A stretch of DNA of 64,000 bases from Allobosea psychrotolerans (GCF_002917105.1 NZ_PQFZ01000003.1:215808-279807); one strand, 5' to 3'. Positions 1 through 8,774 are shown, counted from the stretch's first letter. A program made the numbers and translations. Notes: generated by a model not told the origin, from the letters alone.

Positions 1-126
1 GGACGGGTGGGGACGTGACCGAGCCTCGCCGTCAGGTGAGAGACCATCTGCGGTGCAAGGCCGCAAGCGAGTCTCCAAGAGGGTGTTGCAGCGCCCGCAG
101 CAGGGCGCCCGCGTGATGAACGGGTG

Positions 127-759
127 TCAGCGCACCGAGGCGACGGTCGGCGTCTGGGCGCCGCCGAGCGAGGTCCAGCCCGTCTGGTACTGGGATTCGC
201 GCTTCACATAGACATAGCCCGTCTGATTCCAGGGCAGGATCGCGTTGCGCTTGTTGTCGAGGATGAAGTCGCCGCGATCGGTGCGGATCATCAGCACGGC
301 ATGGCCGGCGTTCTCCTCGTCGATCACGACCGTCATCAGCATGGCGCGGCGCGGAATGCCGGCCTCGGCCAGGCGCTTGCGCTTCAGCAGCGCATAGTCC
401 TCGCAGTCGCCCTTGCCGTCATCGGGAAGGTCCCAGTGGTCGACGACACCCCAATGCTCCTGATCGGTCACCGGCTCGATCTCGCGATTGATCTTGCCAT
501 TGACCGCAACGACGGTCTTCCACAGCTTCGCGCTCATCTCGACGCGCTCGGGCTCACTGGTGTTGACCCGGCATTCCGACGGCATGCGCTTGCAGAAGTC
601 GCTCCAGGCATAGGGCGCACGCGCCTCGCCCGAGGCGGAAATCGGCAGGCTTGCGACCGGAACGCCAGCGGGTGACTGGGCATTAACCTGTGTCGCTCCG
701 GCGCCAATGATCAGAGCGACCAGCGCGGATCCGATAAAGTTGCGGTGAATTGAAAGCAT
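127..759 (-). CDS. Transglutaminase-like cysteine peptidase (BTLCP family), exported
   Basis: A 210-residue protein with an N-terminal signal peptide (cleavage likely after the NAQ near residue 28) followed by a bacterial transglutaminase-like cysteine protease domain. The expected catalytic triad is visible: Cys119 in GDCEDYALLK, His153 in NAGHAVLMI and Asp168 in DFILDN. Members of this family are periplasmic in proteobacteria, and some process large adhesins (LapG), but no adhesin or LapD partner lies nearby, so the substrate is unknown. I chose the ATG at 759 because AAGGGG sits six bases upstream. A frame opening at 792 has no such site. Family assignment is firm, exact role is not. Confidence 0.85.
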   Translation of the reverse strand: MLSIHRNFIGSALVALIIGAGATQVNAQSPAGVPVASLPISASGEARAPYAWSDFCKRMPSECRVNTSEPERVEMSAKLWKTVVAVNGKINREIEPVTDQEHWGVVDHWDLPDDGKGDCEDYALLKRKRLAEAGIPRRAMLMTVVIDEENAGHAVLMIRTDRGDFILDNKRNAILPWNQTGYVYVKRESQYQTGWTSLGGAQTPTVASVR

Positions 760-1045
760 GATGTCCCCTTTCCTTGTCCCGGGGATGACCATGCTCAGTG
801 CGGATGGATTTCGATTGAAATGAATACAAGCAAATTTATGTATTTCGTCATTCCGGCCCTGGTGTGAAAGTCAGTATAAATCGACCCAAAATGGGAAGGT
901 AAGAAATGTGAGCGCTGACTTAAGTGGGCGTTAACCATGAGATGCCGGCCAGTGCATCCAGGTTTGATTAACTTTAGCGAGTCGTATCGATAGCGCGCCA
1001 CTCCATCGTGGGGTGCGCCTGCCGGGCCGGAACTGATGTCGCCGA

Positions 1046-1702
1046 TCAGCGCGCTTCCGCGCCCGGAGCGATGCAGAGACCCGCGACGATCTCGTCGAGA
1101 TGCCTGAACAGGGAGGCGGGCCGCTGCGCCCGCAGCGCGTCGGGGTTGGTGAAGCCCCAGGCAACGGCGCCGAAGGCCATGCCGGCCTCGCGGGCAGCCT
1201 CGGCATCCCTGATCTCATCGCCGATGCAGATGCATTGCCGATGCGGGATGTGCGCCTCCTTGGCCAGCCGCCTGAATTTCGTCGCCTTGCCGAATAATCC
1301 CGCCCCGCAGGCATAATGCGTGATCAAGGCCGCGGTCTCGGGGCCCAATGTGCGCCGGATATTGCGCTCGGAGTTGGAACTCGCAATGGCGAGGATATAA
1401 CCCTCCTGCTTCAGCCTGAGCAGCATGGCGTGAATGCCGTCGAAGAGCGGGATCTGCTCGCTGTCGCGGGCGGCGAGGCTACGGATATGGCGGGCGATGA
1501 AGGGCAGCTTCCAGCTCGCCACGCCGAGATGGGCAATGACCTGCCGCGCACTCTGGCCTCGCAGCATGTCGACCTCATGCTCCGCGACGCGCCGAAAGCG
1601 GTAGCGGTCGGCGACGCCGTTCATCACCCCCACGAACCAGGGGTAGGTGTCGGCGAGGGTTCCGTCGAAGTCGAAAATGACGAGTCGATAGGCAGTGACC
1701 AA
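1046..1702 (-). CDS. HAD-family hydrolase, phosphoglycolate phosphatase-like
   Basis: A 218-residue haloacid-dehalogenase superfamily phosphatase. Motif I is DFDGTLAD at residues 11-18 with the nucleophile Asp11. A serine (IASSNSERN) and a lysine (FGKATKF) supply motifs II and III, and GDEIRDAEAA is motif IV. The cap between motifs I and II is helical, as in the Gph/PGPase subgroup. The only start in a sensible place is TTG at 1702, so translation may be weak. Substrate cannot be read from sequence; phosphoglycolate phosphatase is one possibility, but other small phosphate esters are equally plausible. It is flanked by unrelated genes and appears monocistronic. Confidence 0.82.
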   Translation of the reverse strand: MVTAYRLVIFDFDGTLADTYPWFVGVMNGVADRYRFRRVAEHEVDMLRGQSARQVIAHLGVASWKLPFIARHIRSLAARDSEQIPLFDGIHAMLLRLKQEGYILAIASSNSERNIRRTLGPETAALITHYACGAGLFGKATKFRRLAKEAHIPHRQCICIGDEIRDAEAAREAGMAFGAVAWGFTNPDALRAQRPASLFRHLDEIVAGLCIAPGAEAR

Positions 1703-1798
1703 GGCGTCGCGGCATCCCAGTGATACGGGTCACTGCTTTGGTCGTAGTCTGCGCGTCGCGCAAGAGCCGGCTATGCAGTTTGCCGCCGCGGTACGGCC

Positions 1799-2413
1799 CT
1801 AGAGCTCGAGATTCTCGTCGAGCAGGTCCGCCGAGAGCGGGAAGCGGAATTCGGCGGCAAAGCCGCCATCGAAGCGGCGCACGATCTTGGCGGGTGTCGA
1901 GCCGATCTTTACCGGCATGTTCATGGGCAAATCGAGATCGGTCGAGAAAGCCGTGCCCGACAGCGAGATGTCGATGATGCGCACGACATGCTCGATACCG
2001 TCCTCCATCGTCAGGATAGAGCGCGGATTGCGCGGCACGATGCGCTCGTGGCGGCGATCTTCTGGCAGGCCCAATTCGTCGCGGTTGGCGAGCCAGGTGA
2101 GCTGGGCGGTGAATTTCTCGCGTTTGCGGCTGGTCGCGGTGATGGTCATCGCGAAGCCTTCCATCGTGGTGCGTACGGCGACGCCCTCGATGCGGCCGAG
2201 ATGCTCCAGATAGACGATGACGCGATCACCCGGCGCAGCCTTGGCGGGCGCGGCGAGATGCAGGCCTCCGGGCGAGATGTCGACCGACTGGCAGGGGTAT
2301 TCCATGCGGTTGGGCAGCATGTAGCGCCCCAGCAGAACGACCTTCATACGATAGTGCCGCCTGCGCTCGGCAGCACGGGAGACCGTACGGGGCGTTTGCA
2401 ATGCGCTCAACAT
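1799..2413 (-). CDS. Tandem PilZ-domain protein (probable c-di-GMP binding)
   Basis: A 204-residue cytoplasmic protein containing two PilZ-like beta-barrels. The first has an arginine-rich lead (ERRRHYR) followed by DISPGG. The second has DRRHERIVPR followed by DISLSG. RxxxR and DxSxxG are the two halves of the canonical cyclic-di-GMP binding signature, and the second domain matches it best. No output domain is fused. Such stand-alone PilZ proteins usually adjust motility or exopolysaccharide, but nothing adjacent names the target. ATG at 2413 is preferred to the TTG just upstream. Confidence 0.85.
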   Translation of the reverse strand: MLSALQTPRTVSRAAERRRHYRMKVVLLGRYMLPNRMEYPCQSVDISPGGLHLAAPAKAAPGDRVIVYLEHLGRIEGVAVRTTMEGFAMTITATSRKREKFTAQLTWLANRDELGLPEDRRHERIVPRNPRSILTMEDGIEHVVRIIDISLSGTAFSTDLDLPMNMPVKIGSTPAKIVRRFDGGFAAEFRFPLSADLLDENLEL

Positions 2414-2474
2414 CAATGACCAGCCTGATTCCGGCTGACCCTAGTCGCGTTCGGGTTAACGCTTGGTTAGGCTT

Positions 2475-3047
2475 TCAGAGTCTGCCGCCGGGCAGGACCA
2501 TCAATTTTGGCGGCCCAGCGCGCATCGGCGCCTCCGAGGCGCGCTGGGATGGAACGGGCGGCCAGAGCATGCGCAGCGAGATCATGCGCATCGCAGCCAA
2601 TGTGTCGAGGCCGAGCCAGGCCGGCGTGACCGCGGGCGACAGCGCGCCGAGCACACGCGCATGGGTCCGGCCGCGATAGCGCAGGGGCAGCAGCAAGAGT
2701 TCGAGATAGACCGGCGCGCCGGTCTTCGTCTCACCCGAGAGACCGGCGACGGCGCCAGCCGTCTCGTCCATCACGGTCTGGACGAGGCGGCGCATCTCGC
2801 CTTGCGATTCGACATCGGGCCACAGTGCGGTGAAGGCGCGACCGCGCAGTTCGTTGCCGATGAGGGCGCAGAGCCGCGTCCCCGCCAGCCGGAAAACCGG
2901 GCCGATCGGCTCATTCTCCAGCACGAAGGTATCGGCCAGCGCATGTCGCAGCGCGCCGGGTTCGATCTCGCCACGTTCGGGGGCGGCGCGGTCGCCGCGC
3001 AACGCGTCCCAATATTCGTGGACCAGTCGGGTGCTCGTATTTTTCAT
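2475..3047 (-). CDS. PAS-domain protein (PAS_5 family)
   Basis: A 190-residue protein of the alphaproteobacterial single-PAS family (Pfam PAS_5). It opens with STRLVHEYWDALRGDRAAPER, and the pattern of a TFVLE segment, RLAGTRLCALIG and GRAFTALWP is typical. There is no attached kinase or cyclase output domain. Relatives are common in Hyphomicrobiales and are generally uncharacterised, presumably small sensory or adaptor proteins. The start at 3047 (MKNTSTRL) was chosen because the extra 21 residues of the longer frame are basic and unlike the family. It is transcribed away from the small-RNA or leader region at 3.25-3.37 kb. Confidence 0.75.
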   Translation of the reverse strand: MKNTSTRLVHEYWDALRGDRAAPERGEIEPGALRHALADTFVLENEPIGPVFRLAGTRLCALIGNELRGRAFTALWPDVESQGEMRRLVQTVMDETAGAVAGLSGETKTGAPVYLELLLLPLRYRGRTHARVLGALSPAVTPAWLGLDTLAAMRMISLRMLWPPVPSQRASEAPMRAGPPKLMVLPGGRL

Positions 3048-3255
3048 TGCGCGTCCAATGCTGCCTGTCGTCCCCCTCCGGCACGGCTTGCGTGCCGCGA
3101 TGGGCCACAAGCGTCAGAAGGAAGGACAATCGGGTCCTCACGGGAATCGAGGACGCAGTCGGCATGCCGTCTTGCCATGCCGGGGGCGGGGCGTGCTGCG
3201 CAGGGGGCGGTTAAGGTTAATGAATGGTTAGGATTGTGGATAACTCGTTAGAATG

Positions 3256-3372
3256 TATCATAAATTTTAGCAGTTCCGCGGGGGCGGAGGGGAAGTGACC
3301 CCGGTGCAAGTCTTAACGGCCCGCGCCGGTCGCAGCCTGGAAGAGGGAGAGCCGCGAGGCTCTCCCTTTTTT
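3256..3372 (+). ncRNA. Candidate small RNA or terminator-ended leader upstream of the rhomboid gene
   Basis: Inside the 396-base gene-free stretch 3048-3443 there is an AT-rich promoter-like patch (TTGTGG at 3234-3239, then TATCAT at 3256-3261, 16 bases apart). It is followed by about 100 bases containing GGGG/CCCC-type hairpins and a textbook intrinsic terminator at 3344-3372: a ten-base-pair stem AGGGAGAGCC/GGCTCTCCCT with loop GCGA and six T residues. No reading frame with a ribosome-binding site lies inside. Either this is a free-standing small RNA of about 105 bases, or it is an attenuated leader of the rhomboid gene starting at 3444. The listed span runs from the putative -10 to the end of the T run. 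I do not recognise a known riboswitch class. Confidence 0.5.
3344..3372 (+). terminator. Intrinsic terminator
   Basis: Perfect ten-base-pair inverted repeat AGGGAGAGCC ... GGCTCTCCCT around a GCGA loop, followed directly by six T residues on the plus strand. It ends the candidate small RNA or leader and lies 71 bases before the rhomboid start codon. Confidence 0.85.
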
Positions 3373-3443
3373 ATGTCTCCGGGCGTTCGCGTCTACGTGC
3401 GCAGGCTTGCGTCGGCCCGCGCCATCGGCAAGGGTTGGCCTGC

Positions 3444-4265
3444 ATGTCGGACATATCCACCGGTCCTGGCGCCCCTTCCGGGCGCGAGCCGATCCTGAAC
3501 CTTCCCGCAGTCATTGTCTGGCTGGTGGCGCTGCTGGCGCTGATCCAGGCCGGGCGCGGCCTGCTGTCCGACTATAACGACTACTTGGTGATGTCCTGGT
3601 TCGCCTTCGTGCCGGCGCGATTGACCATCTGGTTCGCGCCCGACCGGCTGGAGGAGGTTCTGAGCGCGCTGGCGCAGTCGCAGCAGGGGCAAGATCTCGC
3701 CGACCGACTCGGCCTCGCCCGGCTGCTCCTGGCCGATGGCGGCCCCAGGCTCTGGACGCTGCTCAGCTATGGCCTGCTGCATGGCTCCTGGGTGCATCTG
3801 ATCTCGAACGTCGTCTGGCTCGCGGCTTTCGGCAGCCCGGTCGCGCGCCGACTCGGTACGGGGCGCTTCCTCAATCTGATGGGCCTGTCGACCATCGGCG
3901 GCGCGCTCCTGCACTGGTGGTCGCGCGATCTCGACGTGCTGCCGCTGGTGGGCGCCTCGGCCGGCGTCGCCGGCGCTACCGCGGCGGCCGCGCGCTTCGT
4001 CTTCGCCCCTGGCCTGCGCTTTGGCGCGCTCGGGGATGACGCGGTCGTCAAGGCCATTCCCGCCGAGCGTATCGGCCAGATCTGGCGCAATTCGCGGGCG
4101 CTCCTATTCATCGGGATCTGGTTCGTCACCAACATCCTGTTCGGTTCCGGGCTCGTGCCGATCTTCGGCGTGGAGACCAGCATCGCCTGGGAGGCCCATA
4201 TCGGCGGCTTCCTCGTCGGCCTGCTGCTATTTCCGCTTCTGGACAAGGGCGCGGTCAAGAGCTGA
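3444..4265 (+). CDS. Rhomboid-family intramembrane serine protease
   Basis: A 273-residue polytopic membrane protein. The rhomboid hallmarks are in order: HGSWVHLISN (His113, His118, Asn122) in the second core helix, the serine motif GASAG with nucleophile Ser172, and the catalytic His251 in AHIGGFLVG. It therefore has a complete Ser-His dyad and should cleave transmembrane substrates within the inner membrane. A longer first loop (residues 43-105) precedes the core. The ATG at 3444 is used; the TTG nine bases earlier is less likely. The terminator-ended leader just upstream may control it. The substrate is unknown. Confidence 0.9.
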   Translation: MSDISTGPGAPSGREPILNLPAVIVWLVALLALIQAGRGLLSDYNDYLVMSWFAFVPARLTIWFAPDRLEEVLSALAQSQQGQDLADRLGLARLLLADGGPRLWTLLSYGLLHGSWVHLISNVVWLAAFGSPVARRLGTGRFLNLMGLSTIGGALLHWWSRDLDVLPLVGASAGVAGATAAAARFVFAPGLRFGALGDDAVVKAIPAERIGQIWRNSRALLFIGIWFVTNILFGSGLVPIFGVETSIAWEAHIGGFLVGLLLFPLLDKGAVKS

Positions 4266-4299
4266 CGCTGCAGGGCTTGGGCTTAAGAGCGAGATCCGG

Positions 4300-4350
4300 A
4301 TCAACGCGAACAAACCGGTTCCCACTTTCTCGCCTCCTGCTCGATGGTCA
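4300..4350 (+). repeat. Degenerate copy of a dispersed repeat (core ACGCGAAccGGT.CCCACTT)
   Basis: The stretch around 4303-4340 reads AACGCGAACAAACCGGTTCC followed by CACTTTCTCG. It resembles the better preserved copies at 8.0, 15.5 and 22.9 kb in its ACGCGAA ... CCGGT ... CCCACTT core but has insertions. It lies between the rhomboid gene and the CBS gene, in otherwise featureless spacer. Confidence 0.4.
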
Positions 4351-4508
4351 GAGGAGCCTTGCTTGCGCCCCGGTCTTCGCTCACACTTACGTCATTGCGA
4401 AGGACTTGGAACTGCCTCCTTGGCGAGTCGATCCGTCAGCGGCCGGGCTCCAGTCCCGCTGAACGCGTGCCGGTCAACGGCGCCACCTGAAAAAGGAGGA
4501 TCGTTTCT

Positions 4509-4940
4509 ATGAACGTCGCTCAACTTCTCGGTGACAAGGGTCATGATGTGATCTCGGTGCTGCCGCACCGCACATTGGCCGAAGCCGTGCGTACCCTCAG
4601 CGAAAAGCGCATCGGCGCGGTGGTGGTGACGGGCGCGGACGGCGCACTCGTCGGCATCCTGTCGGAGCGCGACATCATCCGTGCGCTCGGCGCCAACGGC
4701 GCGGCGGCGCTGGAGATGCCGGTCTCGCGGGCGATGACCGCCAAGGTCGTGACCTGTCGGCCGCAGACCAGCATGGACGAATTGATGGAGATGATGACGT
4801 CGGGCCGGTTCCGGCATGTCCCGATCGTCGAGAACGGCAAGATCGCCGGCATCGTCTCGATCGGCGACGTCGTGAAGCACCGCGTCGCCGAGATCGAGGC
4901 GGAGAGCCGAGCGATGCGCGACTATATCGCGATGGCCTGA
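4509..4940 (+). CDS. Two-CBS-domain protein
   Basis: A 143-residue protein made almost entirely of a CBS pair (Bateman module). The first is at about residues 8-60, ending GILSERDIIRAL; the second is at about 75-130, ending GIVSIGDVVKHR. The xGhhS-x-x-D signature is present in both. Such stand-alone pairs bind adenine nucleotides and regulate partners or sense energy charge. No fused catalytic domain is present. A very strong Shine-Dalgarno (AAAGGAGGA) lies nine bases before the ATG, suggesting high expression. It looks monocistronic. Confidence 0.88.
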   Translation: MNVAQLLGDKGHDVISVLPHRTLAEAVRTLSEKRIGAVVVTGADGALVGILSERDIIRALGANGAAALEMPVSRAMTAKVVTCRPQTSMDELMEMMTSGRFRHVPIVENGKIAGIVSIGDVVKHRVAEIEAESRAMRDYIAMA

Positions 4941-4963
4941 AGGCTGGGCTGCGGGCTGCCAGC

Positions 4964-5932
4964 TCAGTCGACGCTGGCCGTGCGGCTTGCGACCATGACC
5001 TCGATCTCGTCCAGGACGCGCTGGGTGGCCTGGCGGCCGAGTTCGAAGGCCTCATCGGCGCGGTGGAAATCGAACAGCCCGATGCGGCCGAGCTTTGGGC
5101 CGATCATCACATCGGGCGGATCGCCGGCGAGACGCGAGCGCGAGATTCGGTCCTGCGTGATGTTGAAGGCGTCGATCATGACGCCGGCGAGCCCGGGCCG
5201 GTCGCTGCTGGGGCGGCCGACCATGCCGCGCACGCGCTTGGCCGCGCCGGTGATGCCGCCGAGCCAGCGCGACGTCGGCGGCGTATCGAGTTCGGGCTCG
5301 AGATCAGGTTCGGCCGCGTGGCTCTGGATGGTGGTGCCGCGCCCGGTGAGATCGCTGTTGAGATTGACGCAGATGACGACGTCGGCGCCCATCGCGCGCG
5401 CGGCCGTAACCGGCACCGGGTTGACCAGCGCGCCGTCCATCAGCCAGCGCCCGCCGAGCTTCACCGGGTCGAAGACGCCGGGCAGGGCATAGGAGGCGCG
5501 CAGCGCCTCGACCAGCGGGCCATGCGTCAGCCAGATCTCGTGGCCGGAGCCGAGTTCGGTCGCGATCGCGACGAAACGCACCGGCAGCGCCTCGATGCGG
5601 GTGTCGGTGAGGTCGCGCTCCAGGAGCCGCTTGAGCCGCCCGCCGGCGATGAGCCCGGCCCCGCCGATATGGAAATCCATCAGCCCGACGACACGGCGCT
5701 TGGTCAGGCTGATCGCGAAGTCCGACAGCTCCTCGAACTTGCCGGCGGCGAAGCAGCCGCCGACGACGGCGCCGATCGAGGTCCCCGCGATCACGTCGGG
5801 GCGATAGCCGGCTTCCGTCAGCGCCTGAATCACGCCGATATGGGCCCAGCCGCGCGCCGCTCCGCCACCGAGCGCAAGCCCGATCCGGGGCCTGCCGCGT
5901 CGTGTCGGCGCCGCGATGGTCATGTCGTTCAT
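4964..5932 (-). CDS. Patatin-like phospholipase / RssA-type esterase
   Basis: A 322-residue patatin-family serine hydrolase. The oxyanion-hole loop LGGGAARGWAHIG is at residues 21-33, the nucleophile elbow GTSIG contains Ser52, and the catalytic aspartate is Asp166 in MDGALVNPVP. The complete Ser-Asp dyad indicates an active acyl hydrolase. The size and layout match the RssA/YchK group, which act on phospholipids or lysophospholipids. The C-terminal 60 residues are a basic helical extension. The ATG at 5932 follows AGGTGGAG; the longer frame from 6094 is not supported. Confidence 0.88.
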   Translation of the reverse strand: MNDMTIAAPTRRGRPRIGLALGGGAARGWAHIGVIQALTEAGYRPDVIAGTSIGAVVGGCFAAGKFEELSDFAISLTKRRVVGLMDFHIGGAGLIAGGRLKRLLERDLTDTRIEALPVRFVAIATELGSGHEIWLTHGPLVEALRASYALPGVFDPVKLGGRWLMDGALVNPVPVTAARAMGADVVICVNLNSDLTGRGTTIQSHAAEPDLEPELDTPPTSRWLGGITGAAKRVRGMVGRPSSDRPGLAGVMIDAFNITQDRISRSRLAGDPPDVMIGPKLGRIGLFDFHRADEAFELGRQATQRVLDEIEVMVASRTASVD

Positions 5933-6201
5933 CGTGGCTCCACCTCCGCCTAACCCAAAGGCATGCTTGGCGATGTCATCCCACAACATGGACCCGATCC
6001 TCCGCGGGAGGAACAGAGTCGCAGGCTCGGATGAGGGAATCATGAATAGGGCCGGCTGACCCTTGCGGATATCTGCGGCTTTTGTCGAAAACATGAAGGC
6101 TTGGTGAAAGGATCACCAACGCCGCGGCTCATCCGACTCCTGCTTTCACTCTTAGATGAGAGACGGGTCCGGACGTCTAATAGGATCACTTGGTGACCCC
6201 A

Positions 6202-6627
6202 TCAGACATCATCCGGCTCCAGCGGTCGGAAGCCTGTGTCCCGCTGTGCGTCGCGGCCCAGCGGCTGACGCCTGTAGAAGCAGGAATGGCGCCCGGTATG
6301 GCAGCAGCCGCCATCGCCGGCGACGTTGACCTTGAGCCAGATCGCGTCCTGGTCGCAATCGACCCGCATTTCGACGATCGTCTGAATCTGCCCCGAAGTC
6401 GCGCCTTTATGCCAGAGTTCCTTGCGCGAGCGCGACCAGTACCAGGCCTCGCCGGTCTCGATGCTGCGCTGCAAGGCCTCGGCGTTCATATGCGCGACCA
6501 TCAGCAATTCGCCCGTCGCTGCGTCGGTCGTGACGCAGGTGACGAGGCCGTTTGCGTCGAAGCGGGGGCTGAGCGCATCGCCCTCCTCGAGGGCTTGCTT
6601 GTCCGTGGCGACCGGGAAGAGGCTCAT
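6202..6627 (-). CDS. hisI: Phosphoribosyl-AMP cyclohydrolase (histidine biosynthesis step 3)
   Basis: A 141-residue stand-alone HisI. It opens the adenine ring of phosphoribosyl-AMP in the third step of histidine synthesis. Family motifs are clear: [30 protein letters not shown], the metal-binding DCDQDA, and the cysteine-rich [16 protein letters not shown]. There is no HisE fusion, as usual in alphaproteobacteria, where hisE sits elsewhere with hisA/F/H. The ATG is preceded by GGAG. It lies downstream of folE in the same direction, but a hairpin at 6646-6672 separates the two. Confidence 0.96.
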   Translation of the reverse strand: MSLFPVATDKQALEEGDALSPRFDANGLVTCVTTDAATGELLMVAHMNAEALQRSIETGEAWYWSRSRKELWHKGATSGQIQTIVEMRVDCDQDAIWLKVNVAGDGGCCHTGRHSCFYRRQPLGRDAQRDTGFRPLEPDDV

Positions 6628-6645
6628 GGGGGCTCCGGAAGGGCA

Positions 6646-6672
6646 AAGGGCGCGTCGACGTGACGCGCCCTT
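6646..6672 (-). terminator. Hairpin between folE and hisI, probable terminator
   Basis: Perfect eleven-base-pair inverted repeat (AAGGGCGCGTC / GACGCGCCCTT, five-base loop) 43 bases downstream of the folE stop on the minus strand. The minus-strand stem is followed only by TTT then G, so termination may be partial and could allow read-through into hisI. Confidence 0.55.
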
Positions 6673-6714
6673 GTAGGGATGCAGGCAAACGCTGCCAATC
6701 GGCCTTCCGCCCGG

Positions 6715-7356
6715 CTATAGACCGGGCGATTTGACCATGGTGAAGAAGCGGACCTGCTCGGCGGGATCCTTGAAGACGCCGGTATATTGCGTCGTCATGG
6801 TCGAGGAGCCCTGCTTCTGTACGCCGCGCATCGACATGCACATATGCTCGGCCTCGATCAGCACAGCGACGCCACGGGGCTTCAGCACCTTGTCGATGAC
6901 CTGGGCGATCTGCGCTGTCATCGTCTCCTGCGTCTGCAGGCGGCGTGCATAGACGTCGACGATGCGGGCGAGCTTGGACAACCCGACCACGCCCTTTGAC
7001 GGGTAGTAGCCGATATGCGCCTTGCCGACGAAGGGCACCATGTGGTGCTCGCAATGCGAATAGAACGGGATGTCGCGCACCAGGACCATGTCCTTGTAGC
7101 CCTCGACCTCCTCGAAAACGCGATCGAGAACCTCGTGCGCGTCTTCGTGATAGCCCTTGTAGAATTCCCTATAGGCCTTGGTGACGCGGCGTGGCGTGTC
7201 CGCCAGGCCCTCGCGCGAGGGATCGTCACCCGCCCAGAGGATCAGCGTGCGCACCGCTTCCTCGGCCTGCTCCTGCGTCGGCTTCTTGATCAGAAACTTG
7301 TCTGCAGAGGGGCTGAGCACCCGCTCGACGGACAAGGACTTAACCACAGGGTTCAT
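6715..7356 (-). CDS. folE: GTP cyclohydrolase I (type IA)
   Basis: A 213-residue FolE1, which converts GTP to 7,8-dihydroneopterin triphosphate, the first step of folate and queuosine/pterin synthesis. The zinc ligands are visible in [10 protein letters not shown] and in [11 protein letters not shown], and the active-site segments [20 protein letters not shown] and TTQYTGVF are conserved. ATG at 7356 follows GGGAGG by six bases. The longer frame to 7512 would run into the divergent Fe-S scaffold promoter region. The two genes share a 181-base divergent spacer. Confidence 0.97.
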   Translation of the reverse strand: MNPVVKSLSVERVLSPSADKFLIKKPTQEQAEEAVRTLILWAGDDPSREGLADTPRRVTKAYREFYKGYHEDAHEVLDRVFEEVEGYKDMVLVRDIPFYSHCEHHMVPFVGKAHIGYYPSKGVVGLSKLARIVDVYARRLQTQETMTAQIAQVIDKVLKPRGVAVLIEAEHMCMSMRGVQKQGSSTMTTQYTGVFKDPAEQVRFFTMVKSPGL

Positions 7357-7537
7357 GTGGTGCCTCCCGTTTACGATGAGATGTCCCGTGGCTGGGCCGG
7401 CCGAAGACCGGTGCACGGGGCTGCGACAAGTTTCACTCCTGTGACGGGATGCGCTTGCACGCTCTCCCGCCCGCCGACGATCCACCCTATATTGGGTGGG
7501 CGCACCGGTCACTCCAGACCCCGGTGGAGACCGAGAT

Positions 7538-7984
7538 ATGCTGAGCGACGTCTATAACAAGCGGATCCTCGAACTTGCAGGCAATATTCCGTTGCTGGAA
7601 AGACTGCCGGCTCCCGATGCCACCGCCAAGGCGCATTCCAAGCTATGCGGCTCGACGGTGACAGTCGATGTCAGCATGGAGGGCGATGTCGTCACGGCCT
7701 TCGGGCATGAGGTGAAGGCCTGCGCGCTCGGGCAGGCCTCGTCCTCGATCATGGCGCGTCATGTCGTGGGCTCGACCGCCGACGAACTGCGCCGCGTTCG
7801 CGAGCAGGCGCGGGCCATCCTGAAGGAGAATGCCGAGCCGCCGACCGGAAAATGGAGTGATCTGTCCGTGCTCGTGCCGGTGCGTGACTACAAGGCGCGC
7901 CACGCCTCGACCATGCTGACCTTCGACGCGGTGGTGGACGCGATCGGCCAGATCGAGGCGCGGCGGCAGCAGGCGGCCGAATAG
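7538..7984 (+). CDS. NifU/SufU-like Fe-S cluster assembly scaffold
   Basis: A 148-residue NifU_N-family protein. Two of the three scaffold cysteines are present (SKLCGS and [11 protein letters not shown]). The third expected position near the C-terminus reads KARHAST, with histidine or serine instead of cysteine. This two-cysteine form is found in many alphaproteobacteria and may transfer or bind clusters differently from IscU. ATG at 7538 follows GGAGA. Divergent from folE and solitary: no suf or isc genes are adjacent. Confidence 0.85.
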   Translation: MLSDVYNKRILELAGNIPLLERLPAPDATAKAHSKLCGSTVTVDVSMEGDVVTAFGHEVKACALGQASSSIMARHVVGSTADELRRVREQARAILKENAEPPTGKWSDLSVLVPVRDYKARHASTMLTFDAVVDAIGQIEARRQQAAE

Positions 7985-7993
7985 GCTTTCACG

Positions 7994-8048
7994 TCCGACG
8001 CATTGTCTTCAAGCGAACCGGTGCCGACTTAGCCTGAAGGCGCTAGCT
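7994..8048 (+). repeat. Dispersed repeat copy (core AAGCGAACCGGTGCCGACTT)
   Basis: This short spacer between two convergent genes carries GCATTGTCTTCAAGCGAACC and then GGTGCCGACTTAGCCTGAAG. It aligns with the 3' half of the full repeat at 15.5 kb (TTCACGCGAACCGGTGCCCA then CTTCGC). The right end runs into the stop codon of the acid phosphatase gene. Confidence 0.55.
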
Positions 8049-8774
8049 CAGGCCGAACGCCTTCCTGATCTCGGGGCGCGTTTCGTCGAAGCGGGTGCGG
8101 AAGGCACGCTCGGCCAGGAGCGCCTTGGCAATGGCGCGCCCGGCCTTGTCGCCGGCGGTAAGATCGGAGGGATAATGGAAGCCGCAGACGAGGCGGCTCT
8201 CGTCATAGCTCTTGACCCGCTCCTCGAATTTCGCGGCGAGCTCGGGCACGGCCTCCGACAGCAATTCGGCATAGAGCGCCGCGGTGGCGGCATGGCCGGA
8301 AGGGAAGGATGTGCCTTCGGGGCGGCCGCCGGGGCAGGGCTTGATCCTGACCTTGTTCCAGACGGTGAAGGGCCTTTGCCGGTTGGTCAGGCGACGGACG
8401 CTGAGCAGCACGATGCTGGCCTCGACCTGCGCCTCCTTGAACAGGAGCCGCATCTCGCGATGCGTGGCGTCGACATAGCTCTGGTCGATGCCGTCGAGGA
8501 AGCGGTTGAGGGTCTGGTACTGATCGGCGATCGCGGCCTTCTCGCGCTCGGGCGTCCGAGTCGAGGAGATTTGCAGCACGCGGTCGAACTCGGCCTTGTT
8601 CTCGGGCGAATTCTGCGCCGGCGGCAGGCCGATGATCTTGGCGACGTCGATCTTTCCCGGATCGAGCCAGATCAGATAGGCACGCTGCTGGGCGGTGGCG
8701 GGCATGGCGAAGCCGAGCCCCAGGGACAGGCCGAGGCCGGCGATGGCGTAACGAAAGCGCTGAGCGTGATTCAT
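8043..8774 (-). CDS. Class A non-specific acid phosphatase (PAP2 family), exported
   Basis: A 243-residue periplasmic acid phosphatase with a signal peptide ending near PATAQQ. The three PAP2 motifs are present: RRLTNRQRP (with Arg where the family usually has Lys in KxxxxxxRP), PSGHAA, and SRLVCGFHYPSD with the nucleophilic histidine pair. Class A enzymes release phosphate from many organic monoesters at low pH. The ATG at 8774 gives the signal peptide at the extreme N-terminus. It is divergent from yidD with only 29 bases between the starts. Confidence 0.9.
   Translation of the reverse strand: MNHAQRFRYAIAGLGLSLGLGFAMPATAQQRAYLIWLDPGKIDVAKIIGLPPAQNSPENKAEFDRVLQISSTRTPEREKAAIADQYQTLNRFLDGIDQSYVDATHREMRLLFKEAQVEASIVLLSVRRLTNRQRPFTVWNKVRIKPCPGGRPEGTSFPSGHAATAALYAELLSEAVPELAAKFEERVKSYDESRLVCGFHYPSDLTAGDKAGRAIAKALLAERAFRTRFDETRPEIRKAFGLS

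Noticed and set aside
1..126. Short GC-rich edge sequence searched for a tRNA or terminator
   Set aside because: No cloverleaf and no clean stem with T run; left unannotated.
795..1001. 68-codon minus-strand frame in the first spacer
   Set aside because: No ribosome-binding site and no recognisable features.
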